Below are positions 36,801-51,800 of a stretch of DNA of 64,000 nt, piece after piece; positions within the stretch are counted from its first letter, which is position 1, and every line of letters begins with the position of its first letter. This DNA comes from Nemopilema nomurai (lineage: Eukaryota; Cnidaria; Scyphozoa; Rhizostomeae; Rhizostomatidae). The position numbers and the translations under genes were made by a program. Location: contig ML133423.1 of the NCBI GenBank assembly GCA_003864495.1, forward strand, positions 231,575 to 295,574, written 5' to 3'. The notes beneath the pieces were generated by a model. It saw nothing but the letters and a program-made list of their open reading frames with translations, searched no databases and was not told where the DNA came from.

Positions 36801-39800
36801 TTGTCCAAAAAGTATTTATAAAAGCGTTTGAAAAGAATCGAACAAAGTAGCATTTAATATTCTAATATAAATACCTTAAGGAACAGTTTGATTGCCTCGA
36901 GTTGGTCCTGATACCCTGCCCGCAATGCATCAGCATTTGACATCGAGGCTGCTACACTTGCAAGAATGTAGCCGAAGTATACAACACCGAATACCATGCA
37001 AATGCAGCTGAGCACCATCTACAGAAAAGCAAAGTGCTCGCTTTCAATGTGATAAATACCATCGCTCTTTGACAAGTTATTTACAAGTTATTTGGTGATT
37101 GAGACAACTACCCGCATTACCATGAGCTTCACATTGCTGCAATCTCTCCCGAAATCTTTTCGGCAGACTTCATTCAAATCTCGAAACGTCGTTATGTAGA
37201 AAACATATTTAGCATTAACTAACAACAGTGCATTTTTGTGCATGTGTATTTTCTGACATTAGTACAGGCTTAGGTACGCCTCTTCTAAAAAATTATTCAT
37301 AAAATTAGAAAGGAATATAAAGTACCTCTGACGTCAAATAAGCATGGATATCCCCGTAACCAACGGAGCATAGGGTGCTCACTGCCCAGTAGAAACTCAC
37401 AGTATACTGGTAGGAAAGCTTTTCATGTCCTATCATATAGGGAATCACCATGTATATAAGATTGGAAGTTAGATGAATATGGTCTACTGCGATACAAGAC
37501 AAATAGTTATTAACTGATGAAGTACATGAATGTAAAAATCTCATTGAACCTTTTTAAAAATTTTTCAGCAAATTTTGAGACAATGACCCGCTTCAAATAA
37601 CAAAGAATACAGACTTTTAAGCAATACAGACTTGTTTCAGAAGATGAAAATTTCCAAATAGGTCTACCAGAACTGGCTTACAGATTGTTCCTTCGCCTCT
37701 CATTCCGAAGTTGGAATGGGTAATCAGAAATTGAATAATGTGTTGTTAGGGGCAATGTGTGGGGATTAGACACCAATATTACTGGCAATATGTTTGCATA
37801 GAGCAATAAACTAACTCACATCATAGTCTAGCAACAGTCAAGAATGCAGTGACTTACCAATTTCAGGTTTGTTCGTCCTCCCCGGCCATGACTCCTTACC
37901 GCATCTGAAATGCACGTGATGGAAGTCGAGGGGCGTAGCACTTAAGACCGGACCCACGTGTGTTGCATTCTGATTGGTAGTATTGCTATGGTAATGCCCA
38001 CGCATCTCTGGGCAGGCAATGTAGAACCAAGCGCATGCGAAGAAATGGGTCGAGAGGAGCAGATAACTGCTTAATCCAAGATGGCTGAAATTAGAAAAGA
38101 AGGCTGAAGAATGCAAACCAGAATATGCAATAATGAAGATAAAGGTTTGAGGATTTCGGAGAAGAGCCTTTACACCACAGCAGGCTCAAAGCCTTTGTCC
38201 CCAGGCTACAAGTCTTTCTTGCACCTTAATATACAACTAAAAACAGGTACAAATGGCAACACCGTAGTTGTTTTGATAGAGCATGTTTACGTAGCAAAAC
38301 CAATTGAATGCTATTGGAAGTTGATATTGAAGATGCTATTGAAAGTTGATCGAATTGCAAGAATCAAACTCATTACTTAATAAAAGAAAGGTTAGAAGCC
38401 TTTTTTAATGCTGGAAGACTTTCCATGAATGACTTCAGCATTCTTGGAACAAGTCACTTTTAACTAGGAACCACTGACCAGGTTGTTACAAGACAAGTAA
38501 GAATGTGTATATTATCAGGAAGCTTTGCGTGGATGTCCAAAAAGTGAATCTTAGAGGGTGGCCTAAATGATACTAAATTATTGTAAAAAGAGCGCACCTA
38601 CCTGATAACGATAGAAAATTTTCCAATCGACGAATGGAAGAAGGAAAAGAACTGCACCTAGAAAGAAACAAGGAGGGTAAGAAGAGAGAAACAAATAGGA
38701 GGAGTGTATAGGAGGATCAAAGAGGAGTGTTTTCAAAGCAAATATCGGTAGAATGCGGAAAGTTGGTGAATCTTTAGACCTGCATTGATGCAACTATTGA
38801 TGCTTGCAAAAATCCGAAAATCTCAGCACAGTTTTCACTCTTGCCTTTCCAAAATTGTTACTTTTTATTCATAGAGCTTAATACTTAAATATTTGAATTT
38901 TCTAAAACCAGGGTATTTGAGGTATGTACCCAATATTTTTGGAGAAAGTCGGCTTCCGCTGCAGGTATGGCTAGAAAGTGGGCAGTGTCTCAAAAGAGCC
39001 CAGGCAAATGCTTATGATCAGCACCAGAGTTAAAAGAGTTAGAAAAGTCTTCTTGATACGTACCACTTTTACCAGGTGAAGGAGTCTGTTTAGTTTCCCA
39101 AAATGTTCCGTTGCTGAAAGATAAAATTTAATCAAATTGTATGGAAATATGTTTACTGTTTGTAATAATGACATCTTCATCTTCACAACAACAGCAACCA
39201 TTTAAAGCTAAGACAGTTTAGCCAAAGTGGCCTAAGCTCAAAGAGAGCCTTTTATTCATTTCTAATGAGAAATGCACTTATATACTACGTTTTGAAGCTT
39301 TCGACCAAAATGAACTTTTCATGGACACACAAAAATGAGTAGAAAATTATTGAAAATTACCTCCATGGCCACCAAAGAACAACTCGAAGGGTATCAATGC
39401 CAGGATATCGAGTAAGAAGTTCGTCTTGAGGTATCTCCCTGCTGTTTTGACAGGGCATGTAACAAGAATCCCTTTCTTGTTGTAGTATCCAACATGAAAC
39501 TTCAGGTAGCTTCAAAGATTGAAGAGAAGGCGCTTGTTAAGTTGCAAATGTCTTACGTTGCCAAATATTGCCACCCAAAACAGCTGAAGTTAGATGTTGG
39601 CACGGTAATCAATATTGATGCGTGTACGTAAAACTGGGGTAACACAAAATACAACGAGGATTTTTGGACAAAATTGGAATAGGGGTGAACACAGTAAGGC
39701 TTAAGAGGCTCTCCATCGAGTCTTTGTGTAATCCAGGACAAACATGGTATGGGGGGAAGGTGATTTTAACGAAAAACAAATGTGCTGAGAGAACTTTAGT

Positions 39801-42800
39801 ATGCTGTTTCAAATAACAAAGGGTGCATTTGAGATCAAACTCTATCGGTGAAGCATCCTTTGTAATTGTCGGATAGAACAGCTACACATGAGGGAGAAAA
39901 ACGTATACAACTGTCAGGGAGAAATAACAGCAGTAGAATAAACAAGAAAATGTCAGTAAAGAATTGACAAACATTATGTCAAAAATATGTCAAACCAGCT
40001 TTCAGTCTCTTACCTGTCAATCACAAAGAAAACATCAAAACAGTAGCATGTTATATTGATTGCTTGATCGTGCGGCAAAAATGACGTTTGGACACCGATT
40101 AGCACCATGTAGATGTAACAAACAATGACCGATGCCAAAATCCAAGTCCGGAACGATGCCTGGTCCGGTGATATTGTATTTCTGAAGAAATGAAAGAAAA
40201 GTTAAGGATTCTATCTGGATGGTTGAGGGTTTGAAGTCAGGTCGCAATGCCTATGCCAAAACAGGGTGATATCCTGCACCTAAAAGTAATTCACAAGCAT
40301 AAAAGATAGGCTGAGAAATTTTATTAAAAGACTTGTTCTCAAAACGATATATCAATGCAACATTCTTCATTATAAATGATTCTCTTCACTATTTATATCT
40401 AGATTTCTGCTTCTTCAGCCGCAGGTATTTTGCCAAAAAGAATGTCTCTAAAGTTTTAAAGATCCCTTTTAAAGGTCCTAAAGTACATACACTCTAATGT
40501 CCCACTTTTAATATTCCGAAAAGTACATTCTCTCTTGGTAGACCAGGACCTTTTTAAATTCCACAAGTGTATAATCGAGTACACTCATTTCTCCCTTAAA
40601 ACAAAAGTCTGCAGAGAAGCTGACTGTCAGAAATGGAGCATAAAAAGACTCACGGAAGCAAAAACTTGGACAGGACCTTGATGAGGGGACTCAGTTCAGC
40701 ATAAAACTGCTCCCTTTCCATCTTATCAAGCTCTGAGATTCTTTGTCGTCTGAATTCTGGAGTCATTCTGCAGAAAAAATATGAACACATAACAAGATGT
40801 TGCCTATAACGCTGGTACTTATGAACGCTGGTACTTATGAATGGTGGTACTTATGAACGCTGGTACTTATGAATGGTGGTACTTATGAATGGTACTACTT
40901 TTGAACCCTGGTACTTAACATACGATCTAGTTCACAAACTGACACACAAAAGGCTGCCAAATAATTATGTGAATTTTGGAATAATGACAATCAGAAAATT
41001 GACTGACATTGAAGTCGCCACATCAAACACTTGAACACTTCTCTGTAAACACTTTTGCCTAGCGGCTGCCTATATTGTAGTTTATACGAATGTTTTTATA
41101 TATAATGACAATCATGCCTTGTGTCTGCCCATAATCCATCGGCAGTCAATCTGGTTGGCAGGGAAATCTTGCGTGCTGTCCCCCTGTAAAGTAGGTTACC
41201 ATGTTCGCCCTTGCGATGCTCGTTCTTCGACTCCGCTTCTTTTCGCCGTAGTTTTCGTGTTATCACTGCGATCTTTTCGCCTCATCATGGGCTGTTGCTT
41301 GTATTTTCTTTAGAACGTCGATGTTTTCGCTTATGTGTTTCAGCTGCCTGTCGAACGAAGCAATAAGATTTTCAGTAGATAAACATATTTAGAAAGAAAG
41401 GAAGTGTTTTAGGCCTAAGTGTTCATTGGTTCGAAGATGTGTTCCTGGCATAGGTGTTAATTAACTTCAGAAAATGTTCCATGACTTATTCATTAAGAGT
41501 TGTAGAAGGTGCTCTCATTATAATCACCCCCAAAAGGGGCGTGAGCATTTAAAGCATGATATACAGTGCCTAGTATTATGTTGAAGACTTCCATGGACTT
41601 CAAAGGTCATATCATAAGGTCAAAGGTGATGCAAGGAACGAAGTGTCAGACGCTTGTTAGGGAGGCTTTTCCTTTCTAAAGGGATACTCGCACTACCAAT
41701 CCTTCCTCCTTCTTCTGCTCCCTAAAAAGTACTGTTATCCAAAAACGAAAGAACATCAACAATACGGATATTGACAAATATGGGACCTTTAAAATGCCAC
41801 CATCTTGTAAGTGATTTGCATTCTCTCAGTATCAGACTTTTCTTTTATCATGATACCTCAATGTACAAAGAATTTACGCCATATAAAGTATGGTGAGTAT
41901 ATGACCTACTTTTCGACGATCGGAAAATTGGGCAGAATACTATCCAAATCAGTCTTTGATATGGTGACAATCTCACAATAGGTCTTCGCACGAACGTCTG
42001 AGGGGCTGCTCTCCCCATAAAGTAATGCGATCTGCGAAGGGAGAACAAACAGAGAACACCTAATTAGCATACAGCAGTCAGCAAAGTAGAGCAATGTCGG
42101 GAGAATTAGACATATTGCCTTTTCTAAAAACCATACTCGATTAGACTATGGTTAGAAAAAGCAGACTTACAGCCATTAATAAATATAACAAAAGACAGGA
42201 AAAAAATACTACATTAAAGTTTTTGAACTTCAATAGAGTTGGTGACTGTCGTAATATTGAAGTGTAAAATGATTGAAGAGCTTTTAATACAAATGATAGA
42301 GATAGAAGGGCTTGAAAATACAACGGAGATGGTTTCGTTGCGGATCCTCTTTCCAGACCTCTTGAAAGATATACACATAGAAGTCCCTGATTTTACAGAT
42401 GCACAACTTCTAACAAAAAAAACACCAGAGCATCCGAAATAATTACTAAATTTTCGTTTCAGAGAAAGATCTCAAAATATCTACATTCACATTAATTAAA
42501 GCCCTACCTCCCCAAAGTATCCTCCAGGTCCAAATGTCGCCACAACACAACTTTTGTCAGCTGACAGAACCTCAGCTTTGCCTCTCCGCACAATGTACAT
42601 CTCACGGCACATATCGCCAATTTGCACTATCGTATCCCCTGGAAAAGTAAAATCAAACGATATCTGGTGTAGCCATATAGTTCGATTTATATTTAACGAT
42701 GTCGTATAGTTCGATTAAACAATGAAATAATTAAAGAAACGCCACTGACCTGGAGTAAAACAAGTGCTTTTCATAGACAAGGAAACCATCTGCTGAAACC

Positions 42801-45800
42801 TTTTCTCGGTGTCTCGAAAGATTGGAACCTTGGGTTCAAAAAAGAACAAGATAGACAAGAACAAGAACAAGATAGACAACATTCTTGAAAATAGTCCTTA
42901 GCAATATGCAACTACAAAATTTTATTTCATAAACATTTTTTGCAAAAAACAGGCAACTAGGATCGACCAACGCCCACTTTGAGCAATGTTTATAATGTTT
43001 ATAATCACCCCTAATTCTTAAACAGCCCTGCTTACATATGAATGTTACCCGCTATTTTCAAGGGTATCTGGCGGGCAGTCGCCATCATACACACAGGGTG
43101 CTACCCAAAAGTAACTGATAGAAATGTAAGCAAATCACAGGCAGATAATATAAAAAGTAGAGAAGGTAGATCATACAGTATTCTGATAAACGACAGTGGG
43201 CAGAAAGAAGAAGCCAATGAAACAGTAGATTAGAACATCTTTGGAGATGACCGTGCCATAAAAAAGTCAGGAAATAGGCTGCCAGTGCAATAAGGCAGAT
43301 AACTGATATGCAGAGAGATGTCACGTGACAATTGAACGACATACGTCCTGGATGATTTCACTCATTTCTTCATATGCAATGTCCTGTTGCAGAGTCAGAG
43401 GCATGTCTCTCATCAAAGATGGTTGTCCTGGTAGAGAGTGCCCCCTGTGTAATAGTTTATTCAAATGAGAATGATACAATAAGTATGAGAACGAAGGGGG
43501 CTTGAGGCCTCTATCTACAAGCTGTAGGTGATAGCTGAGGGGAACGTCAATGATAATACAAAACAATTAAACTGCGTTTTACCGAAGGGGTGGAATTATA
43601 CTTTCAATGACAATTTTTCAAAACATTGCTTTTCCGTTGCAAATGAAACTGTTTTTAGGTAAATGAACATTTTGAACGTGTTAAACAGATCTTAAAAGCA
43701 AACGAATAGATCATATTAACTGAAGCACTGTGCAAAAAAGATTCTTGACTTATATTCCAGTGTTTGACGACTGTTAAGAGGGTCCGTATATGCCAGGCAG
43801 CTCGACAAATGCTTTAAAAAGCGATAAGCTTGTCGTGTGACAACCATTTGAGACTGAAGCGTTACCAAGGAACAACACAGGGCCATGATAATACAAACAT
43901 CAATCTAATGATCGAAAGGGAGACTAATCGTTTGTGAGGCTATCCTACAATGATTGCTTATGACAGTTACATCATAGGAATCGAAAGGTGAAGAGGAACC
44001 GATGGAAAGAGACACACCTGTTTGTTCGCCATAAAACTGTCAGGTAACTTTCGACATCTTCAATTAGAATGTTGGAGACCTTCAAATCTTTCATAAATTT
44101 GATCACTGCTGCCACGTGCTCAGAGAAGCCAATCCTTCAACAACAACAACAACAACAACAGTAGGAAACGTGGAATTCATGCAGCAGTCGCAGAATAAGA
44201 ATGAGTGATGCTTACGGAGGAGCAAAAACTCTTTTGGAGTGAGAGCGAACTAGCTATCGCAGAGCGAACGAGCTTGAAAATAGCTAACTATCCTTAGGAT
44301 CTAGGTCTACATATAGTACTTAAAAGAACACTGACAAACTGGGAAGTCTAGATCCCTATACAAAAACTCTGCCAATATTTTGAGGATAAACCACGATGTA
44401 AACTTTCAACTTTGCACTATGAACTTTGGCCCTTACTGACCTTGGGGCGCTTAAGTTGTTCAGAGTTGCTGCGATGCTGCATAGGCAGTATCCGTACATC
44501 AATAGGCCAATTATCAACACGAAAACAACGACAACTTCGTCTCCTTTTGAAACGGCACTTATATCTCCATAACCTGATGACGTCATCGTAGCACATGACC
44601 AGTAGACAGATGTTATGTAATATTCTACTGCCGAGGAAGTCCCGTCAATTTGTGCCTGATGCGCCCAGCTGTTTGACGAGCACCTTACAGGGGGACAAAA
44701 AGGAATGCAGTCAGCTAAAATACCACAGGAGTGCCAGGTGGAACTAGCTTTCCTAGATGTCTTCAATTAGTGATTACACAAAAAAATAGAGTGAGGTAAT
44801 GCCTCAAGTCATGCCAATAGAAGCTAAAGAAAAATAAAAAAAGCTTAAGAGTACAAAGTATAGATTTTCAAATAGGAGAATAATGAGTTAGCATTTAAAT
44901 AACGCATTATTTACTGTGCTCTCTTGCTACTTTATGGGTATACAATACAATGCTGAGGATGATAATCTGATGAATGAAAAGGGCCTGGGAGCTATATAAG
45001 ATATAACAGTGTAGCATGTGACTGAAACAGGCACAGTTTAGCCTTTAAAGATGACTGTAATATTTGATTGAGAACTTTCACACGACTTACCGTGAGCCAA
45101 AACATGCTTGCAGATACCAAACGCAGCTCGTTAAGTGGGTTATGATGAAAATGTAGAGAAGGAGCATGCAGGCTCTGATCTTAGAGATGCTGTTGCTGAT
45201 GTCCTTTTCTAAACTGGAAAAGTATTCTGGAATCTGGAAAATAAAAATCTTTTACTTAAAAGGTGTAGCTTAGATACACACGCTGCTAAAATAGAGAGCA
45301 TAAGTGTTTGGGTGTAAATATACAGCATTTGCAAATAAATTGGCACCACTTGCTACCCCGACAAGATACTTCTTATTATGAATCACTGTAAACATCAATT
45401 GCAAATAACTAAACAGGAAAAACGCACACGGAATGAAATTTATATTTTGATTAAAAAAATCTGCCATAAGTTCACAACAATACATGGGTGAAATCTCGTT
45501 TAGGGTCTTAGGTTTTAACGTTAGAAATCAAATTTTTCTGGTCGCAAAACTTTGCCGTCACAAAAAGTATTGACATATAAAGCCATACCATTAACGTCTT
45601 TGGTGAGAAATGATCTCAGTATTTGATTACAATGAAAATATTATATGACCTCTTAATTCATTCATTATTGTTACATGCATTAGGTGAAAGGAGAAATAAG
45701 GGAAGAGTGCGTTCATAGCCTCATTTTGGCTGTGGAACACTAACAGTACAAAGATGGTAGCCAATACCCACGTGGTATATTCGAATGAGACGGTTGGATC

Positions 45801-48800
45801 GGAGGAACGTGGCTGCGTACCACCTGTTCTGTGTGGATGCGTAGCAAAAGGCAAATATTTCAATTGGCAAAACGGATATGACGTCAACCCACAGTCGAAC
45901 ACTCTTCATGCGATTTTGCTTCACTTCCCGCAGGTCATTTATAAAGCCTGCATTGAAGAAAATCTCGCCGTCAAAGGTATGAGCAATTTGAAAGATCAGG
46001 ATTTGCTAGAAGAGATGCTAATGAATTTCTGGGGAAAATACAGGTTTGGGGGCAAAAAGATAAATATAGGAGTATGGCAACGCACGATGAATAATCAAAA
46101 ATGCCAAACTCTTTCAGCTGTATTCGTACAAAGGCATCATGTTTAAATCAATGTACTTCTGTTGAAACAACGTTGATTGAACTGGCTTTCTCTAACAAAG
46201 AATAGGTTATCCTTACTTGTTAGAGGACAATTAATATCCGTTTAAATTATTGGATAAAACTAGCGATAACTATCATTTCAAAGACTCATTTGTTCTCTTT
46301 GCTGATATTAACCACTTATAATCCCTTACATCTCATAACCTTCCATATATAAAGAATCATCGGTTATTTCACCGCTTCCAATGGATCATGTAATAACATC
46401 TATAGTTTGTTAAATACCTTTCTCTGGGTGCTCGGTGGCAGCTCTTAAGTGCACATAAACATCTGCAGCCAACAGTGCATCATAGATGTACCAAAACGCA
46501 AAGAGGCATTTTAGAAGCGTACTGTCACCATACCCAACATGACCAAAGGTAGTTTCGAACGAGGCTATTGAGGTATGGATGAGGACAAAGGCAACTGTGA
46601 ACGAAAAGACTATGGTCCTCCATTGACTGTGGACCTTTGAGGTGGAGAAGATAACCGAGCCATCAAAGAGCTGAAGAAGTCCAAACCTAAAAAGAAATAA
46701 GACATCTTGAAATGCAGTTTAACGTTTGTCGAACATAATACCACATGCTAGTAGTCGGAACAAATGCTGCTGAAATAATCAGTACTTGTTAAGCAAAACA
46801 TGAACGGTTCATGTAGCGGAAAGGGTAAATATTGATTAAGGAACTAACCTCAGAAAAGCTGGTCTTTTCTGCTACAAGAAAAGAGAAATGTTACACTTTA
46901 GAGAGTTACTTGAACTTCAAGAAATCTGAAGAGCAAACTCCCAAAACATCTGCTTTTAAAGAGTGAAAAATGGCCCTCAATAACCATGCTTCATCAAACA
47001 CCAAAATCCAAGACATCGAGGAGATCGATAATTCTAGGAATACACTAAATTCTAGGAACACATTCGATTCTAGGAACACGTTCGATTCTAGAAACGTGAT
47101 CGATTCTAGGAACATGATCGATTCTAGGAACACGTTCGATTCTAGGAACATGATCGATTCTAGGAACATGATCGATTCTAGGAACACGTTCGATTCTAGG
47201 AACATGATCGATTCAAGGAACATGATCGATTCTAGGAACATATTCGATTCTTAGAATCCATTTAATACCGGGAACACAACCAACACCATCAACAATTTAA
47301 CTCAGCTTACATCATCACCAGTGACAGAAAGATGGCAGTTTCGTAAAAATTTACCAGAGCATCCTTTGTGTCATCTTCTTCTTTGGCATCAAATGATTTT
47401 TCCTTGATTTTCAGTCGAGCAGCTTGTCCATACCTTTTTTGGACAATTGTTTCCAAAATTGCTTGGTCTAGGACAGGGTTACGCAAACATGAAATTATAG
47501 GAGTGCCATCATTGAAATTTTGAATAACAATAAGTGAATTCTCAAAATAAGTAAAATAGGAAGTCATTATATATTGGTTTTAGAAAAAGAAAATATAGCA
47601 CTATGATAAAAAGGCTACCTTCGGGAAAGTGATACAACACATCACACAGGTCCTGTTTGTCCAAGCTAAGTATGTCACAGTATTCAACAGCTTGAGTTGT
47701 GGCAGTTCGTGGAACGTACATAAGCACAGACACCTTTTGGAGAGTACAAGAGATACAATGTTTAGGCGTTGACAGGGTCTGAGAAAAAAGCGTCAGGACG
47801 ACATTAAACACTAAACGAAAAAATATCAGAAAATCGAAAACATGATTATGTAGTGAGAACGATAGCTGAATCATAATTGAGCTGAACCAATCTTTAGTGA
47901 TTCCTTGAAATTTGAAAAACTGTGATGTCTATTGGGCTAAAAGTAATGAATATTAAACACCCCTATAAATAGCGGAGGAGAGAGCCAGTTATCACTTACC
48001 TCGCCAAAGAATGAGCCTTCCCGCAGCGTCGTTATTGGATTGGACTGGCCATTCTTTAAAACCTAATAATATTATAGGTGGAAAGCGAGATAACTGAAAA
48101 ATTGCAAACCATATATGATGATATGAAGAGACTCAAATGTAAAAAGTTAATATGATCGATATCAAATTATGTAACATGATATGATGTGACTGATACAATG
48201 TGATATTATTGATATGAAATTATTGCTCTGATTGACTTGATATGATAAGACATAAAATAATTTGATGTGACATCAAACAATTTCGTAAGAAAATATGCCA
48301 AAAAATGTGATGCACTGTGTAAAATGCATTAAAGGATGATTCAAATGAAACATTTCTACTGCTTATTAAAAAATAGAGTGTATTGTCTACGACTGAATGA
48401 GGCGTTACCTCGACCTCTCCACTGCGAATATAAAAGAGAGTATGTCCGATATCATTCTCCTTGAAGATTGCTTGCCCAGGGAAATAAATAGTTGATTTGA
48501 TGAACGGCGACAACATCCTTTTGAAGCTACTTGATGTGTCCTTGAAAATTGGCACCTGAAAGCAAAGTTGATCAACCCATCAACTATTCGCAAAAAGCAG
48601 CATTTAACATGTCAGATTTACCTTTCTTCAATCATTCCAAGTTTTGGAAGCTATTAGCTTACCTGTTCTAAAGACTTCAAAGTTTTACTGGGGTAAAACA
48701 CGCCTCAATCAGTACTAAACAACGTCGCATTTTATCTTTTATACGAAGAGGCGAAGAATTATATACTCTGCAGCCATAAGAGCAAAGTTCACTAGAAACG

Positions 48801-51800
48801 AATAAGAAGAGAGTTTAAGGATTACATTTAGAGCAGTGGCGTAGCCAGTGTCATCCCAGTGGGAGGAGGGGGAGGGGGGGCAAAAACTGAGAGAAGTGAG
48901 GAAAAGTGAGGGTCGGGGAGACAGATTAAGAAGAGAGAAACGTCTCATCGTCTTAGCTTGACCATGCTTTGTGGTCTTCGAAGAAAGCACTTATAGGCCC
49001 AATCTGGCGTTCTACTGATGAAGTTTTGCTGACCTTGTGAAGCACGTGTCTGTTGACATTGAGCAGGAGCTCACTTTGAAAAGCTGAAGGGAGCTCTTCC
49101 AGAAGGTTGTCATCTCCAACAGCTCTGTTTGTGTTCCACTACAAGAAACAGAAAGTTAGAAAGATACAAGCTCTTACTGACATGTACTTCAGCCACAATT
49201 TTCAATCGTCAGCCACAACATCTTTTGTGTTGAAACTCGCCATTTACGATACATTGCTTAATTCACAAAAATGATCAAAGTCATGTAAGCATTGTGGTTA
49301 AAGCAAAGTTTTGTCAAGGGACAGAAGTTTTATGAATAGGATATAACGAGGGTTTGTGCCCCAAAAACGACGGATAATGCAAACCATGTGCTCATAAAAT
49401 CCATGAACTATCTCTCTCGTCGCACTGCAAACTTCCTTTTGTCGCTAAAATGGAGACAACAATAATTCACAGTGCGTTTAAGAATTTTGTGCATTGCTAG
49501 TATCCAGAAATTGAAATGGAACGAGCAGTTTCATCGCTTACGAATGTGGTGTATATCAGGCACTTAGACAATATTTGAGAACAACATGATACTACTTCAG
49601 CTGGCAAATCTTCAAGGTGACACCAAAAGCCAATCTGACTCACCAGTTCATTGATGACCGCATCCAGTCTGTGCTTGAAGCTGGCTCTTTTCACGTCAGA
49701 GTTGGTCATGGATGACCCAATGTCACCGAGCAAAGAGCCAAAAAAGAACACGATGCTCACCAACATACCAATGATTGAATACCATTTTTCGATGAAACTA
49801 GCTGCATGAATATCTCCATACCTGTAGATTCAAAGAATTGATATCGTAGCTGCACCATTTGTTGTTAGCAAAACAAATCAATCAAAGTCCAACTACTTCG
49901 ATCAAATGCTTTAATTTATCGTTTCTGGTGCGTCAAAATTTCTTATACATCGTTCTGGGTGCTCTTCAATCACGTGGCACTTAATCGAATTTTTGTCAAT
50001 ACCAGCCTCTGAGATAGACAGTTTCCATCCACATCTCATCATATATATTTAACATTATTCATTTAATTTCTTTCGTTTTACATTTTGAGAGTTGTACACA
50101 GTTGTACCCTAATGCGTTTTATAAAGACGTCAGCAATTAAAACCACTTTGAAATCTTGTAATATAGTATTGAAGTAATGTAAAAACTTGCTTTTAAAGGT
50201 ATGATCAGCGAAAATCTGAGATCACACAAGAAGCGGAATATAATCTACCCATTTGAGCCTTAAGACGACATTGAAGACCTCCAACTCACCCGGTTGAAGT
50301 TGCTGTGTTTGCTGCCCAATAGAGACAAGTCATGTACATATCAAACGCAGAATTCGGCTTGACTGGGCCTGTTCAGTAAATGAGTTCAAATCAAGATTAA
50401 TAAGTGCTCGTCGATGGTTATATTCTCTCGCGACCTAGTTTTCCTTCAGTGAAAAAAATACCTTAATTCTCTTTTAAGCCCCTTGGCTTATTAGGGGCCT
50501 AATGATTTTTTTAGGGTTAACAAGAGAGTGGGCTTAATTGAGAGGGGGGGGGGGTGTAAAGAAGGCAATATCACAAACCTTACTAGTTAACGACAGGTTC
50601 TATTTACTTGACGCCTTCCTTTTGGCCTAAAATCATTCTAGATTTTGCTTCTGAATCCTGTTAAGATTCAAAGGGATCTACTTCCAATGCTCTAAACAAT
50701 CTGAAACGTTATTATTCAAATGTGCGAATGGCCTTCAATCAAGATATTTACTCATAGACCTCGTGATGGATGAAGCACAAATTCACTCAAAATTCGTGTT
50801 CAACTACTGCGTATGAGTAATGGTGGCACATTTTGCAGCAGATCAAAAAGCATATACAGAACCAGTAGGGCGGAGCAAAATTTATAAATACCTATGATGG
50901 TATGGTTTTTTGATTTCACATTTTCGTCTTCATCATCATGCAAACTCATTTCTGGAATCTTTTGAGGATGGGTTGCTTTCCTTCCAGCCGTAACCCAAGA
51001 CATCTTGGCATAGCAAAGGGCCCCAGGCACACCTTGATTCTCACAGGCAATGTAGTACCAACCACATGACATAAGATGAATGATCGCAAAGCCCATCAAT
51101 AGATGCTTGAAAGTTCTGATCAGTTTCAGGTTTGCACCAAGTTTCTCTTCCAATCGTCCTGACAAGTAAACATTGTTTGATAAAGCTTGTGTACCCGAAA
51201 TTGAGATTCAGTTTTTTCCGAATTTTTGACTTTTAGATCCTTACTTGTTGAACATTCTACTTAACACTGGTTTTTTGTATCAATTGTTATTTTAGAAAGA
51301 CACGCATATGAAAAAATCTTATTATTTGTTACTGATACTCTGACATTATGCATCGTCTATCTATTCCTTTAGTGGTATGCTGTTGAAATTGTCATTTAAT
51401 ATTGCGAGAACAATTCTACCGAAACATTTTTACCAATTTTGCAACAAATTGCAGGTACTACTACTTTGAAGTTTTAAATCAATTTTAAACCTGGTTCCTT
51501 CTTTATTACGACTTCTCTAAAACCTGGATATTGATCGAATAATAGTTTTGTCCAACATTCATTAGAAAGTGAGAATTACAGTGATCAGATTAGAAAATTT
51601 GGACAAAGACCAAATTAATGGTTAACTCAAATTGTTGAGTCAGTTGGTAGCTGGTAAAAAATTTCGAGTCTACAAATAAGGCCCAGCTCAACCCAACCGT
51701 CTTCAGAAGTCTAAATTTAATTCTCAGAAACAAAACTTCGAATGAACATATTCCGCTGAGTGATGCCAAATTTTTGTTATCATCACTTTGTGCCGTTTAA

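Noticed and set aside
47030..47253. Array of heat-shock elements
   Set aside because: Heat-shock sites need TTC-N2-GAA; here the spacing is three bases (TTC-TAG-GAA), which fits STAT-type sites better.
46906..47254. Two long open frames (111 and 94 codons) on opposite strands
   Set aside because: Both arise because the 18-bp repeat unit has no stop in these frames; they lie inside an intron of the channel gene.
48837..48880. cagtggcgta followed by G-rich DNA, also near 60198, as hAT-type element ends
   Set aside because: The start resembles common hAT termini, but I found no matching inverted end or 8-bp target duplication at either site.
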